This document shows positions 45,808 through 59,458 of a DNA stretch of 64,000 bases, one piece after another. A program made the translations under genes and the position numbers. The number at the start of each line of letters is the position of its first letter. Position 1 is the stretch's first letter. A model generated the notes under the pieces. That model saw only the letters and a program-made list of their open reading frames with translations. It searched no databases and was not told where the DNA came from. Origin of the DNA: Streptomyces sp. RPA4-2 (GTDB taxonomy: Bacteria > Actinomycetota > Actinomycetes > Streptomycetales > Streptomycetaceae); the NCBI RefSeq assembly GCF_012273515.2, contig NZ_CP050975.2, positions 2,232,001 to 2,296,000 of the forward strand, read 5' to 3'.

Positions 45808-46155
45808 ATGGCGACGACTGAGGAGTGCCGTGCGGCGCTCGACAAGCTCTCGGACAACCTGGCGGGTGCCGAAGGGGACGTACGCAGCGCGGCGGCCCTG
45901 GACCGTTCGCTGAGCTGCCGTATCACCGACCTCGACATCACCTTCGTGGGGCGTCTCGCGGACGGCCGGATCGAGGTGCTCGACACCGTCGCGGGCCCGC
46001 CCCGCGAGAAGGCCCAGATCCGTCTCACCATGAGCGGCGACGACCTGGTCGCGATGGTGAACGGGAATCTGCACTTCGCGAAGGCGTGGGGTTCGGGCCG
46101 GGTGAAACTGGAGGCGGGCCTGCTGGACCTGTTCCGCCTCAGGAGCCTTCTCTGA
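45808..46155 (+). CDS. SCP2 sterol-carrier-domain protein
   Basis: 115 residues, nearly all a single SCP2 domain. Signatures include RSLSCRITDLDITFVGRLADGRI and IRLTMSGDDLVAMVNGNLHFAKAWGSGRVKLEAGLLDLFRL. The domain binds lipids or acyl groups. It is divergent from the acidic hypothetical gene and convergent with the ABC ATPase (4 nt between stops). Confidence 0.88.
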   Translation: MATTEECRAALDKLSDNLAGAEGDVRSAAALDRSLSCRITDLDITFVGRLADGRIEVLDTVAGPPREKAQIRLTMSGDDLVAMVNGNLHFAKAWGSGRVKLEAGLLDLFRLRSLL

Positions 46156-46159
46156 GCCC

Positions 46160-46969
46160 TCAGGAGCCCTCCGTCACCGCGACGCGTGCCCTGCGGGCCG
46201 CCGGGACCACCAGCGGCGTTCCGGTCTCCGGGTCGTCGATGACCTGGCAGCGCAGCCCGAAGACCTCCTCGACCAGCTCGGCCGTCACGATGTCCCGGGG
46301 CGCGCCCTCGGCGACGACCCGGCCCTCGCGCAGGGCGATGAGGTGGGTGGCGTACCGCGCGGCGTGATTGAGGTCGTGCAGGACCGCGACCAGTGTCCGC
46401 CCCCGCTCCTCGTGGAGTTCGGCGCAGAGGTCGAGCACGTCGATCTGGTGCTGGATGTCGAGGTAGGTGGTCGGCTCGTCGAGCAGCAGCAGCGGCGTCT
46501 GCTGGGCCAGGGCCATCGCGATCCAGACGCGCTGCCGCTGGCCGCCCGACAGTTCGTCGACGTAGCGGTCGGCCAGTTCGGCGACGCCGGTCGAGGCCAT
46601 CGACTCCCGGACGACCCGCTCGTCCTGCGTCGACCACTGGCGCAGCAGCCCCTGGTGCGGATAGCGGCCACGGCCGACCAGATCGCCGACCGTGATCCCG
46701 TCCGGCGCGATCGACGACTGCGGGAGCAGCCCGAGCGTCCTGGCCACCTTCTTCGCGGGCATCGACTGGATGACCTGCCCGTCGAGCAGCACCCGCCCCT
46801 CGGAGGGCTTGAGCATCCGGGACAGGGCGCGCAGCAGGGTCGACTTGCCGCACGCGTTCGGGCCGACGATCACGGTGAAGGAGTGGTCGGGGATCTCCAC
46901 CGACAGCTTCTCCGCGATGACACGCTGGTCGTAGCCGAGGGTGACGTTGTCGGCGGACAGGCGGTTCAC
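46160..46969 (-). CDS. Siderophore ABC transporter ATP-binding protein (FecE/FepC-like)
   Basis: About 269 residues from GTG 46969, preceded by GAGGAG at 5 nt. Walker A VGPNACGKSTLLRAL, signature ELSGGQRQRVWIAMALAQ, Walker B LLLLDEPTTYLDI and the H-loop VLHDLNHAARYATHL are intact. It powers the two FecCD permeases directly upstream. The open frame extends upstream to a three-fold 15-nt repeat reading MSGSDMSGPNMSAP, but the strong ribosome site supports 46969. Confidence 0.93.
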   Translation of the reverse strand: MNRLSADNVTLGYDQRVIAEKLSVEIPDHSFTVIVGPNACGKSTLLRALSRMLKPSEGRVLLDGQVIQSMPAKKVARTLGLLPQSSIAPDGITVGDLVGRGRYPHQGLLRQWSTQDERVVRESMASTGVAELADRYVDELSGGQRQRVWIAMALAQQTPLLLLDEPTTYLDIQHQIDVLDLCAELHEERGRTLVAVLHDLNHAARYATHLIALREGRVVAEGAPRDIVTAELVEEVFGLRCQVIDDPETGTPLVVPAARRARVAVTEGS

Positions 46970-47005
46970 AGTGCTCCTCTGGGGTTTCTCGTTCGCGGGG
47001 GCGCT

Positions 47006-47050
47006 CATATTCGGCCCGCTCATGTCCGACCCGCTCATATCCGGCCCGCC
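47006..47050. repeat. Triplicate 15-bp repeat at permease/ATPase junction
   Basis: Three imperfect copies of a 15-bp unit (CTCATATTCGGCCCG, CTCATGTCCGACCCG, CTCATATCCGGCCCG). The last contains the permease stop codon; on the minus strand each includes ATGAG, offering multiple possible start codons for the ATPase. Confidence 0.75.
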
Positions 47051-48078
47051 TTGCGCTCGGTGACGAGCAGCCACAGCAGATAGATGCCGCCGAGGACTCC
47101 GGTGACGACGCCCACGGGCAGCTGGTCGGCTCCGAAGGCGCGCTGCGAGGCCCAGTCCGCGACGATCAGCAGGGCGGCGCCCATGCACATCGACGGCACC
47201 AGATTGGGTCCCGGTGAGCGGGTCAGGCGCCGGGCGAGCTGCGGCGCGGTGAGCGCCACGAAGCCGACCGGGCCGGCCGCGGCGGTGGCGCCCGCGGTGA
47301 GCAGGACGGCGGACAGCATCAGCAGCAGGCGGACGCGCTCGACCCGCACACCGAGTGCGTACGACACGTCGTCACCCATCTCCATCATGCGCAGCCCCCG
47401 CGCGTTGCCGAGGACGAGCGGCACCAGCACGGCGCACATCGCCAGCAGCGGCCACACCTGCGCCCAGTCACGGCCGTTGAGGGAGCCGGTCATCCAGACG
47501 ACCGCGCGGGCCGCGTCGACGAGGTCCGCCTTGGTCAGCAGGTAGCCGTTGACCGCGGTGACGATCGCGGAGACGCCGATCCCGACCAGGACCAGCCGGT
47601 ATCCGTGCACGCCGCGCTTCCAGGCGAGCAGATAGATGGCGACTCCGGTCACCAGGCCGCCGACGAACGCCCCGAGAGCGACCTGGTTCGCGGTCCCCGA
47701 GAACAGCACGATCATGATCAGCGCGCCGGCCGTCGCCCCCTGCCCCAGGCCGAGGACGTCCGGACTGCCCAGCGGGTTGCGGGAGACGGACTGGAAGATC
47801 GCCCCGCCGAGCCCGAGCGAGGCCCCGACCAGGAGGCCGACGAGCACCCGGGGCAGCCGCAGCTCGTTGACGATGAACTCCTGGCCCGCGTTCCCGTCGC
47901 CGGCCAGCGTCCTGAGGACGTCGGCGGCCGGGATCGGGAAGTCGCCGGTGCCGATGAGCACCACGCTCGCGGCGAGCGCGGCCACCAGCAGCAGGACGAC
48001 GACGACGAGCGCTCGCACGTCGAACCGGACCGACAGACCGCCGCGCGCGCGTAGGGATCGGGTACGTGTCGTGCTCAC
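47035..48078 (-). CDS. FecCD-family iron-siderophore permease 2
   Basis: About 347 residues from GTG 48078, which overlaps the preceding permease stop (GTGA). It has around nine to ten membrane helices. Conserved FecCD stretches include LRLPRVLVGLLVGASLGLGGAIFQ, NPLGSPDVLGLGQGA and the ATPase-contact region LGVRVERVRLLLMLSAVLLTAGATAAAGPVGFVALTAPQLAR. It forms a heterodimeric channel with permease 1. Confidence 0.92.
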   Translation of the reverse strand: MSTTRTRSLRARGGLSVRFDVRALVVVVLLLVAALAASVVLIGTGDFPIPAADVLRTLAGDGNAGQEFIVNELRLPRVLVGLLVGASLGLGGAIFQSVSRNPLGSPDVLGLGQGATAGALIMIVLFSGTANQVALGAFVGGLVTGVAIYLLAWKRGVHGYRLVLVGIGVSAIVTAVNGYLLTKADLVDAARAVVWMTGSLNGRDWAQVWPLLAMCAVLVPLVLGNARGLRMMEMGDDVSYALGVRVERVRLLLMLSAVLLTAGATAAAGPVGFVALTAPQLARRLTRSPGPNLVPSMCMGAALLIVADWASQRAFGADQLPVGVVTGVLGGIYLLWLLVTERKAGRI

Positions 48079-49118
48079 AGCTGGGCCGTCCTCCGCCGTC
48101 GTACGAGGTAGATGAAGACCGGGCCGCCGAGGACCGCGGTGACGATGCCGACCTGGAGTTCCGCGGGCCGGGCGATGATCCGCCCCAGCACGTCGGCGCC
48201 GAGCAGCAGCACCGGCGACAGCACGGTCGCGTACGGCAGGATCCAGCGCAGGTCCGGGCCGGTGAAGGACCGTACGACGTGCGGGACCATCAGCCCGACG
48301 AAGACGATCGGCCCGCAGGCGGCCGTCGCGGCGCCGCACAGCACGGTGGCGGCGGCCATGGACAGCGCACGGGTGCGGTTCAGGTTGGCGCCGAGCGCGC
48401 GGGCGGTGTCGTCGCCCATGGCCATGGCGTTCAGCGGCCGGGCGAGGCCCAGCGCGAGCACCGTGCCGGCCACCAGGAACGGCAGCACCTGCCTGATGGT
48501 CGAGTCCGTCGCCGAGGCCAGCGAACCGACCGTCCAGAAGCGCATCTTGCCCAGCGCCGCGTCATCCATGATCATCACGGCCTGGAGATAGCCGTAGAGG
48601 GCGGCGCTGATCGCGGTGCCGGCGAGCGCGAGCCGCACCGGGGTCGCTCCCCGGCTGCCGCCGAGGAACCAGACCAGGGCCCCGACCGCGGCGGCGCCGA
48701 AGAAGGCGAACCAGACGTATCCGCTCAGGCTGGTGACACCGAAGTACGTGATGGCGGTGACGACCGCGGCGGACGCGCCCGCGTTGATCCCGAGCAGTCC
48801 GGGATCGGCCAGCGGGTTGCGGGTGAGCGCCTGCAGGACGGCACCCGACAGCCCGAGCGCGGCGCCGACGAGCAGTCCGAGGACGGTACGCGAGAGCCGG
48901 TCGCCCACGACGACGTCGGCGTAGGTCCCCGAGTCGTGGAACAGGCCGTGCCAGACCTGGTCCAACGGCAGCGCTTTCGCACCGATCGCGATGCTCGCCA
49001 GCGCGACGAGCACGAGGACGGCCGCGGACACGACGAGCCCGACGGCACGAATCGCCCAGCGGTTCGGGGGCGCGGGGGCGGTTTCCGCGCGCTGTTGAGG
49101 GGGACTGTCGACCAACAC
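48075..49118 (-). CDS. FecCD-family iron-siderophore permease 1
   Basis: 347 residues with about ten membrane helices. Signatures: DRLSRTVLGLLVGAALGLSGAVLQALTRNPLADPGLLGINAGAS and LGANLNRTRALSMAAATVLCGAATAACGPIVFVGLMVPHVVR. It is first in the operon, starting at GTG 49118 without a Shine-Dalgarno site. An iron-box-like palindrome lies directly upstream, so it is probably leaderless and repressed by a DmdR/IdeR regulator in iron-replete cells. No substrate-binding lipoprotein gene lies alongside, so one must be supplied from elsewhere. Confidence 0.92.
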   Translation of the reverse strand: MLVDSPPQQRAETAPAPPNRWAIRAVGLVVSAAVLVLVALASIAIGAKALPLDQVWHGLFHDSGTYADVVVGDRLSRTVLGLLVGAALGLSGAVLQALTRNPLADPGLLGINAGASAAVVTAITYFGVTSLSGYVWFAFFGAAAVGALVWFLGGSRGATPVRLALAGTAISAALYGYLQAVMIMDDAALGKMRFWTVGSLASATDSTIRQVLPFLVAGTVLALGLARPLNAMAMGDDTARALGANLNRTRALSMAAATVLCGAATAACGPIVFVGLMVPHVVRSFTGPDLRWILPYATVLSPVLLLGADVLGRIIARPAELQVGIVTAVLGGPVFIYLVRRRRTAQL

Positions 49119-49122
49119 GTGG

Positions 49123-49141
49123 TTAGGTTAGCCTACCCTCG
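49123..49141. promoter_or_regulatory. Iron box (DmdR/IdeR-type operator)
   Basis: TTAGGTTAGCCTACCCTCG matches the actinobacterial iron-box consensus TTAGGTTAGSCTAACCTAA at about 16 of 19 positions. It lies 5 nt before the first codon of the siderophore-permease operon, overlapping its expected promoter. Confidence 0.8.
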
Positions 49142-49281
49142 CTGCCACTTGGTTCCCCGGCCACCGCTCAGCACCCCCTACGCCCTCGCATCCGCGCGAC
49201 GACCTCGCGGGAACCGCCCCCGAGCCCGCAGGCGCCGCCACCGAGCCCGAGTGAGCCGCCGGCCGGCCCCGGGACGCGCCG

Positions 49282-50310
49282 TCAGAGTCCCAGCCGCGCC
49301 AGCGCCTTGGCGCCGTCCAGCGCGCACGTCCCGTCCCCGGCCGCCGTCCACGCCGCCGCGCACAGTGCCCGCAGCCCGTCCAGCGCCTCACCCTCGCCCG
49401 CCAGTTCAAGCCGCTCGCTCCCGGCCGTCGCCGTCCACCCTCCGCACCGGAACCCGTCACCCTCCTGGCCGATCGCGGGCTGACCGGTCAGCAGACCTCG
49501 CAGATCGGCGTCGACATACGTCGGCCGGTGCTGCGGCGGGGCGGCGAGGAGCTGCGCGCCGTCCGTCACACCGGTGAGCACGAGCAGCGAGTCCACCTCG
49601 CCGTTGAACGCGCCCTCGATGTCCGTGTCCAGGCGGTCGCCGACCACCAGCGGCCGCTTCGCCCCGGTCCGCAGGATCGTCTCGCGGTGCATCGGGGGCA
49701 GCGGCTTGCCCGCCACCTGCGGCTCGGCGCCGGTGGCGATCCGTACGACCTCCACCGCGGCGCCGTTGCCCGGCGCGATACCGCGGGCGCTCGGAATGGT
49801 CAGGTCGGTGTTGGACGCGAACCACGGCACACCCCGCGCGATGGCGTAACAGGCCTCCGCGAACCGTGCCCACCGCAGGTCGGGACCCCCGTAACCCTGC
49901 ACCACCGCCACCGGATCGTCGTCGGCCGACTCGACCGGTTCGAGCCCGCGCTCGCGCAGCGCGACCCGCAGCCCCTCCCCGCCGATGACCAGCACACGCG
50001 CGCCGGCCGGCACCTGCTCGCTGATCAGCCGGGCCGCCGCCTGGGCGGAGGTGATGACGTCACCGGCGTCCGTCGGAATGCCCAGCTCGCCAAGGTGTTC
50101 GGCCACGGCGTCGGGCGTCCGCAGCGCGTTGTTGGTGACATACGCGAGGTGCATCCCGCCGGAGCGGGCGGTGCCGAGCGACTCCACGGCGTGGGCGATC
50201 GCGTTCCCGCCCGCGTACACCACCCCGTCCAGATCGAGCAGCGCCGTGTCGTACGCCTCACTCAGGGCCTGCTCGCTGCCCTCGGGGCGCGTCCTGGCGG
50301 TCTGGCTCAT
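49282..50310 (-). CDS. HAD-IIA family phosphatase (NagD/PGP-like)
   Basis: 342 residues. HAD motif I DTALLDLDGVVYAGG, motif II in AYVTNNALRTPDAVAEHL, and motif IV in RPLVVGDRLDTDIEGAFNGEVDSLLVLTG are intact, with a C2 cap between. The mycobacterial homologue in the tlyA region is a D-glycerol-3-phosphate phosphatase, so a lipid-recycling role is plausible. A C-terminal tail of about 80 residues (GGWTATAGSERLELAGEGEALDGLRALCAAAW) is typical of actinobacterial members. GAGGAG lies about 10 nt before the ATG. Confidence 0.9.
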   Translation of the reverse strand: MSQTARTRPEGSEQALSEAYDTALLDLDGVVYAGGNAIAHAVESLGTARSGGMHLAYVTNNALRTPDAVAEHLGELGIPTDAGDVITSAQAAARLISEQVPAGARVLVIGGEGLRVALRERGLEPVESADDDPVAVVQGYGGPDLRWARFAEACYAIARGVPWFASNTDLTIPSARGIAPGNGAAVEVVRIATGAEPQVAGKPLPPMHRETILRTGAKRPLVVGDRLDTDIEGAFNGEVDSLLVLTGVTDGAQLLAAPPQHRPTYVDADLRGLLTGQPAIGQEGDGFRCGGWTATAGSERLELAGEGEALDGLRALCAAAWTAAGDGTCALDGAKALARLGL

Positions 50311-50396
50311 TGCACATCGCTCCTCGTTCTAGCTCTTTCCCTCGATCATCGCGCATGGCATCGGCACGTACTGACGATCACACTTACGATGCGTCA

Positions 50397-51689
50397 ATGA
50401 ACACTGCAGGTCCCGCGGAGGAAACCCCGGTGCGCAGCGGCCTCGAACTGGCCCCGTTCCGGGGCGTGCGCTATGACCCCGACCGGGTCGGCAGCCTCGC
50501 CGCCGTGACATCCCCGCCGTACGACGTCATCGTCCGGCCGGACGGTCTGCTGCACCTCGAATCGGCCGATCCGCACAACATCGTCCGGCTGATCCTCCCC
50601 CAGGACGCGACTCCCCACGCCCGCAACCGCCAGGCGGCGGACACCCTGCACGCCTGGCTGTCCAAGGGTGTCCTGACCACCGACCCCGAGCCGGGCCTGT
50701 ACGTCTACGAGCAGCGCGACGACGACATGCTGCAGCGCGGCATCATCGGCACCCTGCGCCTGTCGGAGCCGGCCGACGGTGTCGTCCTTCCGCACGAGGA
50801 CGTCATGCCCCACATCGTCGCGGACCGCGCGGCCCTGATGCGGGCGACCTCCGCCAACCTCGAACCCCTTCTGCTGACCTACCGGGGCACCGGTTCCCGG
50901 GTCGGCACGGCCGCGGTCATCGAGCGCACGGCGGAGCGCGAGCCACTGCTGTCCACCACCACGGAGGACGGTCTGAGCCACCGTCTCTGGGCGATCACCG
51001 ATGCCGCCGATCTGGCCGAGATCCAGACGGACCTGGGCCACCACCAGGCGCTCATCGCGGACGGGCACCACCGCTGGGCGACCTATCTGCGTCTGCGCTC
51101 GGAGCACCCTTCGCCCAGCCCCTGGGACTTCGGTCTCGTCCTCCTGGTGGACACCGCGCGCTATCCGCTGCGCGTCCGCGCGATCCACCGTCTGCTGCAC
51201 GGGCTGCCGGTCTCGGAGGCGCTGGCGGCGCTCACGGACTCGTTCCGGGTCCGCCACCTCGACGTTCCCCTCGCGAAGGCCCTGGAGGCCCTCGCCTCGG
51301 CGGCCGCGGAGAGCAACGCCTTCCTCCTCGCGGGCGACGGCTCGTTCCACCTGGTCGACCGCCCGGACCCGGACCTCCTCACCCGTACGATCCCGGCCGA
51401 CCATCCCGAGGCCTGGCGCACCCTGGACGCGACCGTCCTGCACGCCACGCTCCTCGCGCACGTCTGGGGCATCCCGGAGGACTCGCCCGCCCACATCGCC
51501 TACATCCACGACACCGAGGCCACGGTCGCCAAGGCGGAGCTCGACGGCGGCACGGCGGTCCTCCTGCACCCGGTGCACGAGGAGGTCGTACGCGACCTCG
51601 CCCGTCAGGGCGTCACGATGCCCCGCAAGTCGACGTCGTTCGGCCCGAAGCCGGCGTCGGGACTGGTACTGCGGGCGCTCGCCGACTGA
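50397..51689 (+). CDS. DUF1015 family protein
   Basis: 430 residues from ATG 50397. It has the DUF1015 pattern: LAPFRGVRYDPDRVGSLAAVTSPPYDVI at the start, a PHNIVRLILP stretch, LIADGHHRWATYLRLR (the most conserved part) and a C-terminal MPRKSTSFGPKPASGLVLRAL. The function of the family is not settled; some members cluster with D-lactate or serine metabolism. TACGAT at 50385-50390 lies 6 nt before the ATG and there is no ribosome site, so a leaderless mRNA is likely. It is divergent from the HAD gene. Confidence 0.92.
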   Translation: MNTAGPAEETPVRSGLELAPFRGVRYDPDRVGSLAAVTSPPYDVIVRPDGLLHLESADPHNIVRLILPQDATPHARNRQAADTLHAWLSKGVLTTDPEPGLYVYEQRDDDMLQRGIIGTLRLSEPADGVVLPHEDVMPHIVADRAALMRATSANLEPLLLTYRGTGSRVGTAAVIERTAEREPLLSTTTEDGLSHRLWAITDAADLAEIQTDLGHHQALIADGHHRWATYLRLRSEHPSPSPWDFGLVLLVDTARYPLRVRAIHRLLHGLPVSEALAALTDSFRVRHLDVPLAKALEALASAAAESNAFLLAGDGSFHLVDRPDPDLLTRTIPADHPEAWRTLDATVLHATLLAHVWGIPEDSPAHIAYIHDTEATVAKAELDGGTAVLLHPVHEEVVRDLARQGVTMPRKSTSFGPKPASGLVLRALAD

Positions 51690-51694
51690 GACGC

Positions 51695-51730
51695 CGAGCG
51701 GCGGGACCCCTTCCGGAGTCCCGCCGCTCG
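51695..51730. terminator. Bidirectional hairpin terminator
   Basis: Arms CGAGCGGCGGGAC (51695-51707) and GTCCCGCCGCTCG (51718-51730), 13 bp, with a 10-nt loop between two convergent stops at 51689 and 51755. Confidence 0.8.
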
Positions 51731-51754
51731 TGTTCTCACCGCGTGGTTCAGGCG

Positions 51755-54118
51755 TCAGCCGCGAGGCGCGCCCTCGTCGTGGCCGTCGTCATCGTCACCT
51801 TCGTCCTCGCGCTCTTCGTTCCGCTCTTCGTCGCGCTCGTCCTCGGCGTCATCGAGGTCATCGTCGGCGAGGTCCTCGTCATCGACGTCGTCGATCTCGT
51901 CGACCTCATCGACCTCATCGATCTCGGCCTGGATCACCCGGTCGGCCTCACGTACGGACGTGGGCTCGGCCCCGGTCCCGGAGTCCGCCTCGGACTCGCT
52001 CTCGTCCTCGACCAGGGCGTCGACGAACTCGACACCGTCCAGCTCCGCGAGCCGGTCCGAGGCGTCCGTGCTGCCGTCCTTGTCGGACTCGACAGCCTTG
52101 GCGAACCACTCGCGCGCCTCGTCCTCACGACCGGCGGCGAGAAGCGCGTCAGCGTACGCGTAGCGCAGTCGCGGGGTCCAGGGCTGCACGGAGTGCGAGG
52201 CCAGCTCGGGGCTCTGGAGGGTCACGATGGCGGCGTCGAGCTGCCCCATGTCCCGCCGCGCCCCGGCGGCGACCAGCCGCATCTCGACCTGACCGGCCTT
52301 GTCCAGCTTCTGCACGTCGGGCGCGCCAGCCATGTCCAGCGCCTTCTCGGGCCGGCCCATACCCCGCTCGCAGTCCGCCATGACGGGCCACAGGTCGACG
52401 TTGCCGGTCATCCGACGCGCCGCACGGAACTCCGCGAGCGCCTCGCTGTACTTCTGGCTCGCGTAGGCGGCGAATCCGGCCGCCTCGCGCACGGCGGCGA
52501 CCCGCGACGCCAGACGCAGCGCGATCCTGGAGTAGGCGTACGCGCCCTCGGGGTCCTCGTCGATGAGCCGGGCGACCATCACCAGGTTCCTCGAGACCTC
52601 CTCGGCAAGTCCCTTCGGCAGGCTCTGGAGCTCCTGCCGGACGTCCTTGTCGATCTCGTCGCCGGTGACGTCGTCCGGGATCGGCAGCCGCTTGATCGGC
52701 TCACGGTCCCGGTCGCGGTCACGGTCGTCGCGGCCACGGAAGCCGCCGCCCCGGCTGTCGCCACCCCGACGGTCGTCACGGCCCTGGAAGCCGCCGGGAC
52801 GGCCGCCCCGGTCGTCACGACGGAAGCCGCCACCACTGCCGCCGCCGCGGTTGTCGTCGCGACGGAACCCACCACGGTCGTCATCACGACGCGGAGCACC
52901 GGAACGCTCATCACGCCGGAACGGAGGACGGTCTCCGTCACGCCGGGGTCCCCTGTTGTCGCCACCCCGGTCGTCACGGCGGAAGGGGGGACGGTCTCCC
53001 TCGCGACGGTCCCCACGGTCGTCACGCCGGAAGTCGTTGCGGTCGTCACGGCGGAACCCACCACGGTCGCCACCGCGGTCGTCCCGACGGTCGTCGCGAC
53101 GGAAGTCACTGCCACCACGGCTGTCGTCGCGACGGAACCCACCGCGGTCACCGCCACGATCCCCACCGCGGTCATCACGACGGTCGTCGCGACGAAAACC
53201 GCCGCGGTCGTCATCGCGACGCGGGCCGCCCGTCGGACGGTCGTCACGGCGGAAGGCGGGACGGTCCCCGTCCCGACGGAAGCCACGGTCATCGCCCCGA
53301 CGGTCGCCACCACGGTCGTCACGGCGGTCGTCACGGCGGAAACCACCGCGATCGCCGGCGCCGCCACGATTGTCATCGCGCCGGAAGTCGTTGCGGTCGT
53401 CGCGACGGAAACCACCGCCGGTACCACCACGGTTGTCGTCACGACGGAAACCACCGCCGGTACCACCACGGTTGTCGTCACGACGGAAACCACCGCCGGC
53501 GCCGCCACGGTTGTCGTCGCGACGGAAACCACCGCGATCCCCGCCGCGGTCATCACGACGGTCGTCACGACCGCGGAAGCCGCCGCGATCGCCGCCACCG
53601 CCACGGTTGTCATCACGTCGGAACCCACCGCGATCACCACCGCGATCACCACCGCGGTCGTCACGGCGGTCGTCGCGACGGTCGTCGTCACGACGCGGGC
53701 CGCTCGGCCGGTCGTCGCGGTTGAAGGAGGGACGGTCGCCGTCCCGGCGGAAGCCACCGCCGCGGTCGTCACGGCGCGGGCCGCTCGGCCGGTCGTCACG
53801 ACGCGGGCCACCGGTGGGGCGGTCGTCACGCCGGAACGGCGGACGGCCACCACTGGCGCCACCGCGGTTGTCATCACGACGGAACCCACCACGATCGCCG
53901 GCGCCGCCACGGTTGTCATCACGACGGAACCCACCACGGTCACCGCCACGATCCCCACCGCGGTCGTCGCGGCGGTCGTCACGTCGGCCGGAGCCACCGC
54001 GGTCGTTGTCGCGCCGGTCGTTGTCACGGCGCGGGCCCCCGCGGTAGCCGCCGCGGTCACCACTGTCCTGGCGTCGCTGATCGCGCTCCGGTCGCTCATC
54101 GGGAGAGTTGGTGGACAT
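51755..54118 (-). CDS. TPR-domain protein with giant RGG/RDD-rich disordered region
   Basis: 787 residues from ATG 54118 (GGAG 6 nt upstream). Residues 1-471 are almost only Arg, Gly, Asp, Phe and Pro in repeated units such as GGFRRDDNRGG, RRDDRGGDRGG and RRDDRPSGPRRDD: a long low-complexity, net-positive, RGG-box-like region. From about 472 a folded helical part begins (REPIKRLPIPDDVTGDEIDKD), with TPR-like helices (EGAYAYSRIALRLASRVAAVREAAGFAAYASQKYSEALAEFRAAR) to about 700. The last 85 residues are very acidic. A shorter TPR protein lies next to the HAD gene in mycobacteria. RGG regions usually bind RNA or drive condensates. It lies just downstream of the rRNA operon, same strand. Confidence 0.85.
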   Translation of the reverse strand: MSTNSPDERPERDQRRQDSGDRGGYRGGPRRDNDRRDNDRGGSGRRDDRRDDRGGDRGGDRGGFRRDDNRGGAGDRGGFRRDDNRGGASGGRPPFRRDDRPTGGPRRDDRPSGPRRDDRGGGFRRDGDRPSFNRDDRPSGPRRDDDRRDDRRDDRGGDRGGDRGGFRRDDNRGGGGDRGGFRGRDDRRDDRGGDRGGFRRDDNRGGAGGGFRRDDNRGGTGGGFRRDDNRGGTGGGFRRDDRNDFRRDDNRGGAGDRGGFRRDDRRDDRGGDRRGDDRGFRRDGDRPAFRRDDRPTGGPRRDDDRGGFRRDDRRDDRGGDRGGDRGGFRRDDSRGGSDFRRDDRRDDRGGDRGGFRRDDRNDFRRDDRGDRREGDRPPFRRDDRGGDNRGPRRDGDRPPFRRDERSGAPRRDDDRGGFRRDDNRGGGSGGGFRRDDRGGRPGGFQGRDDRRGGDSRGGGFRGRDDRDRDRDREPIKRLPIPDDVTGDEIDKDVRQELQSLPKGLAEEVSRNLVMVARLIDEDPEGAYAYSRIALRLASRVAAVREAAGFAAYASQKYSEALAEFRAARRMTGNVDLWPVMADCERGMGRPEKALDMAGAPDVQKLDKAGQVEMRLVAAGARRDMGQLDAAIVTLQSPELASHSVQPWTPRLRYAYADALLAAGREDEAREWFAKAVESDKDGSTDASDRLAELDGVEFVDALVEDESESEADSGTGAEPTSVREADRVIQAEIDEVDEVDEIDDVDDEDLADDDLDDAEDERDEERNEEREDEGDDDDGHDEGAPRG

Positions 54119-54194
54119 GGGTGACTCCTGTCTTCGGTACCGCAAGTCATTCTCGCGCAGCCGGGTACCCGGCGCGCTTCCTAAAAACAAAAAA

Positions 54195-54233
54195 GGACCT
54201 CTGGTCCCAGCGAGTCGCTGGGACCAGAGGTCC
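54195..54233 (-). terminator. rRNA operon terminator (hairpin plus U-tract)
   Basis: Perfect 19-bp arms with a single-base gap (54195-54213 and 54215-54233). On the minus strand it is followed by a U-rich tail (TTTTTTGTTTTTAG). This is a classical intrinsic terminator 10 nt past the 5S gene. Confidence 0.95.
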
Positions 54234-54242
54234 TCAAAGATT

Positions 54243-54361
54243 GTTCGGCGGCGTCCTACTCTCCCACAGGGTCCCCCCTGCAGTACCATCGGCGCTGTGA
54301 GGCTTAGCTTCCGGGTTCGGAATGTAACCGGGCGTTTCCCTCACGCTATGACCACCGAAAC
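54243..54361 (-). rRNA. rrf: 5S ribosomal RNA
   Basis: About 119 nt. The minus strand starts GTTTCGGTGGTCATAGCGTG and ends GAGTAGGACGCCGCCGAAC, and includes CCGAACCCGGAAGCTAAGCC, all typical of actinobacterial 5S rRNA. The ends pair to form helix I. Confidence 0.97.
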
Positions 54362-54499
54362 CCTGTCAGACATCTCGTTTTTCAACGAGACCTCGAACGG
54401 GCAGCGAACAAGCACACTATTCAATTCATTAGTGAAACTGTTCAGCCAGCACAACCGTTCGTTGTCTGGGAACTACACAGTGGACGCGAGCAACTGAGG
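54362..54499 (-). other. 23S-5S spacer
   Basis: 138 nt of AT-richer spacer with no tRNA. An inverted repeat flanking 54367-54390 (GACATCTCGTTTTTCAACGAGA-like) is a likely processing stem. Confidence 0.6.

Positions 54500-59458
<4,959 letters not shown>

Noticed and set aside
51743..54124. 793-residue plus-strand open frame opposite the RGG/TPR gene, and a further minus-strand frame (52579-54150)
   Set aside because: Low-complexity Thr/Val/Ala-type translation that exists only because the repeated GC-rich sequence lacks stops; no ribosome site, and the RGG/TPR frame ends in a recognisable TPR domain.
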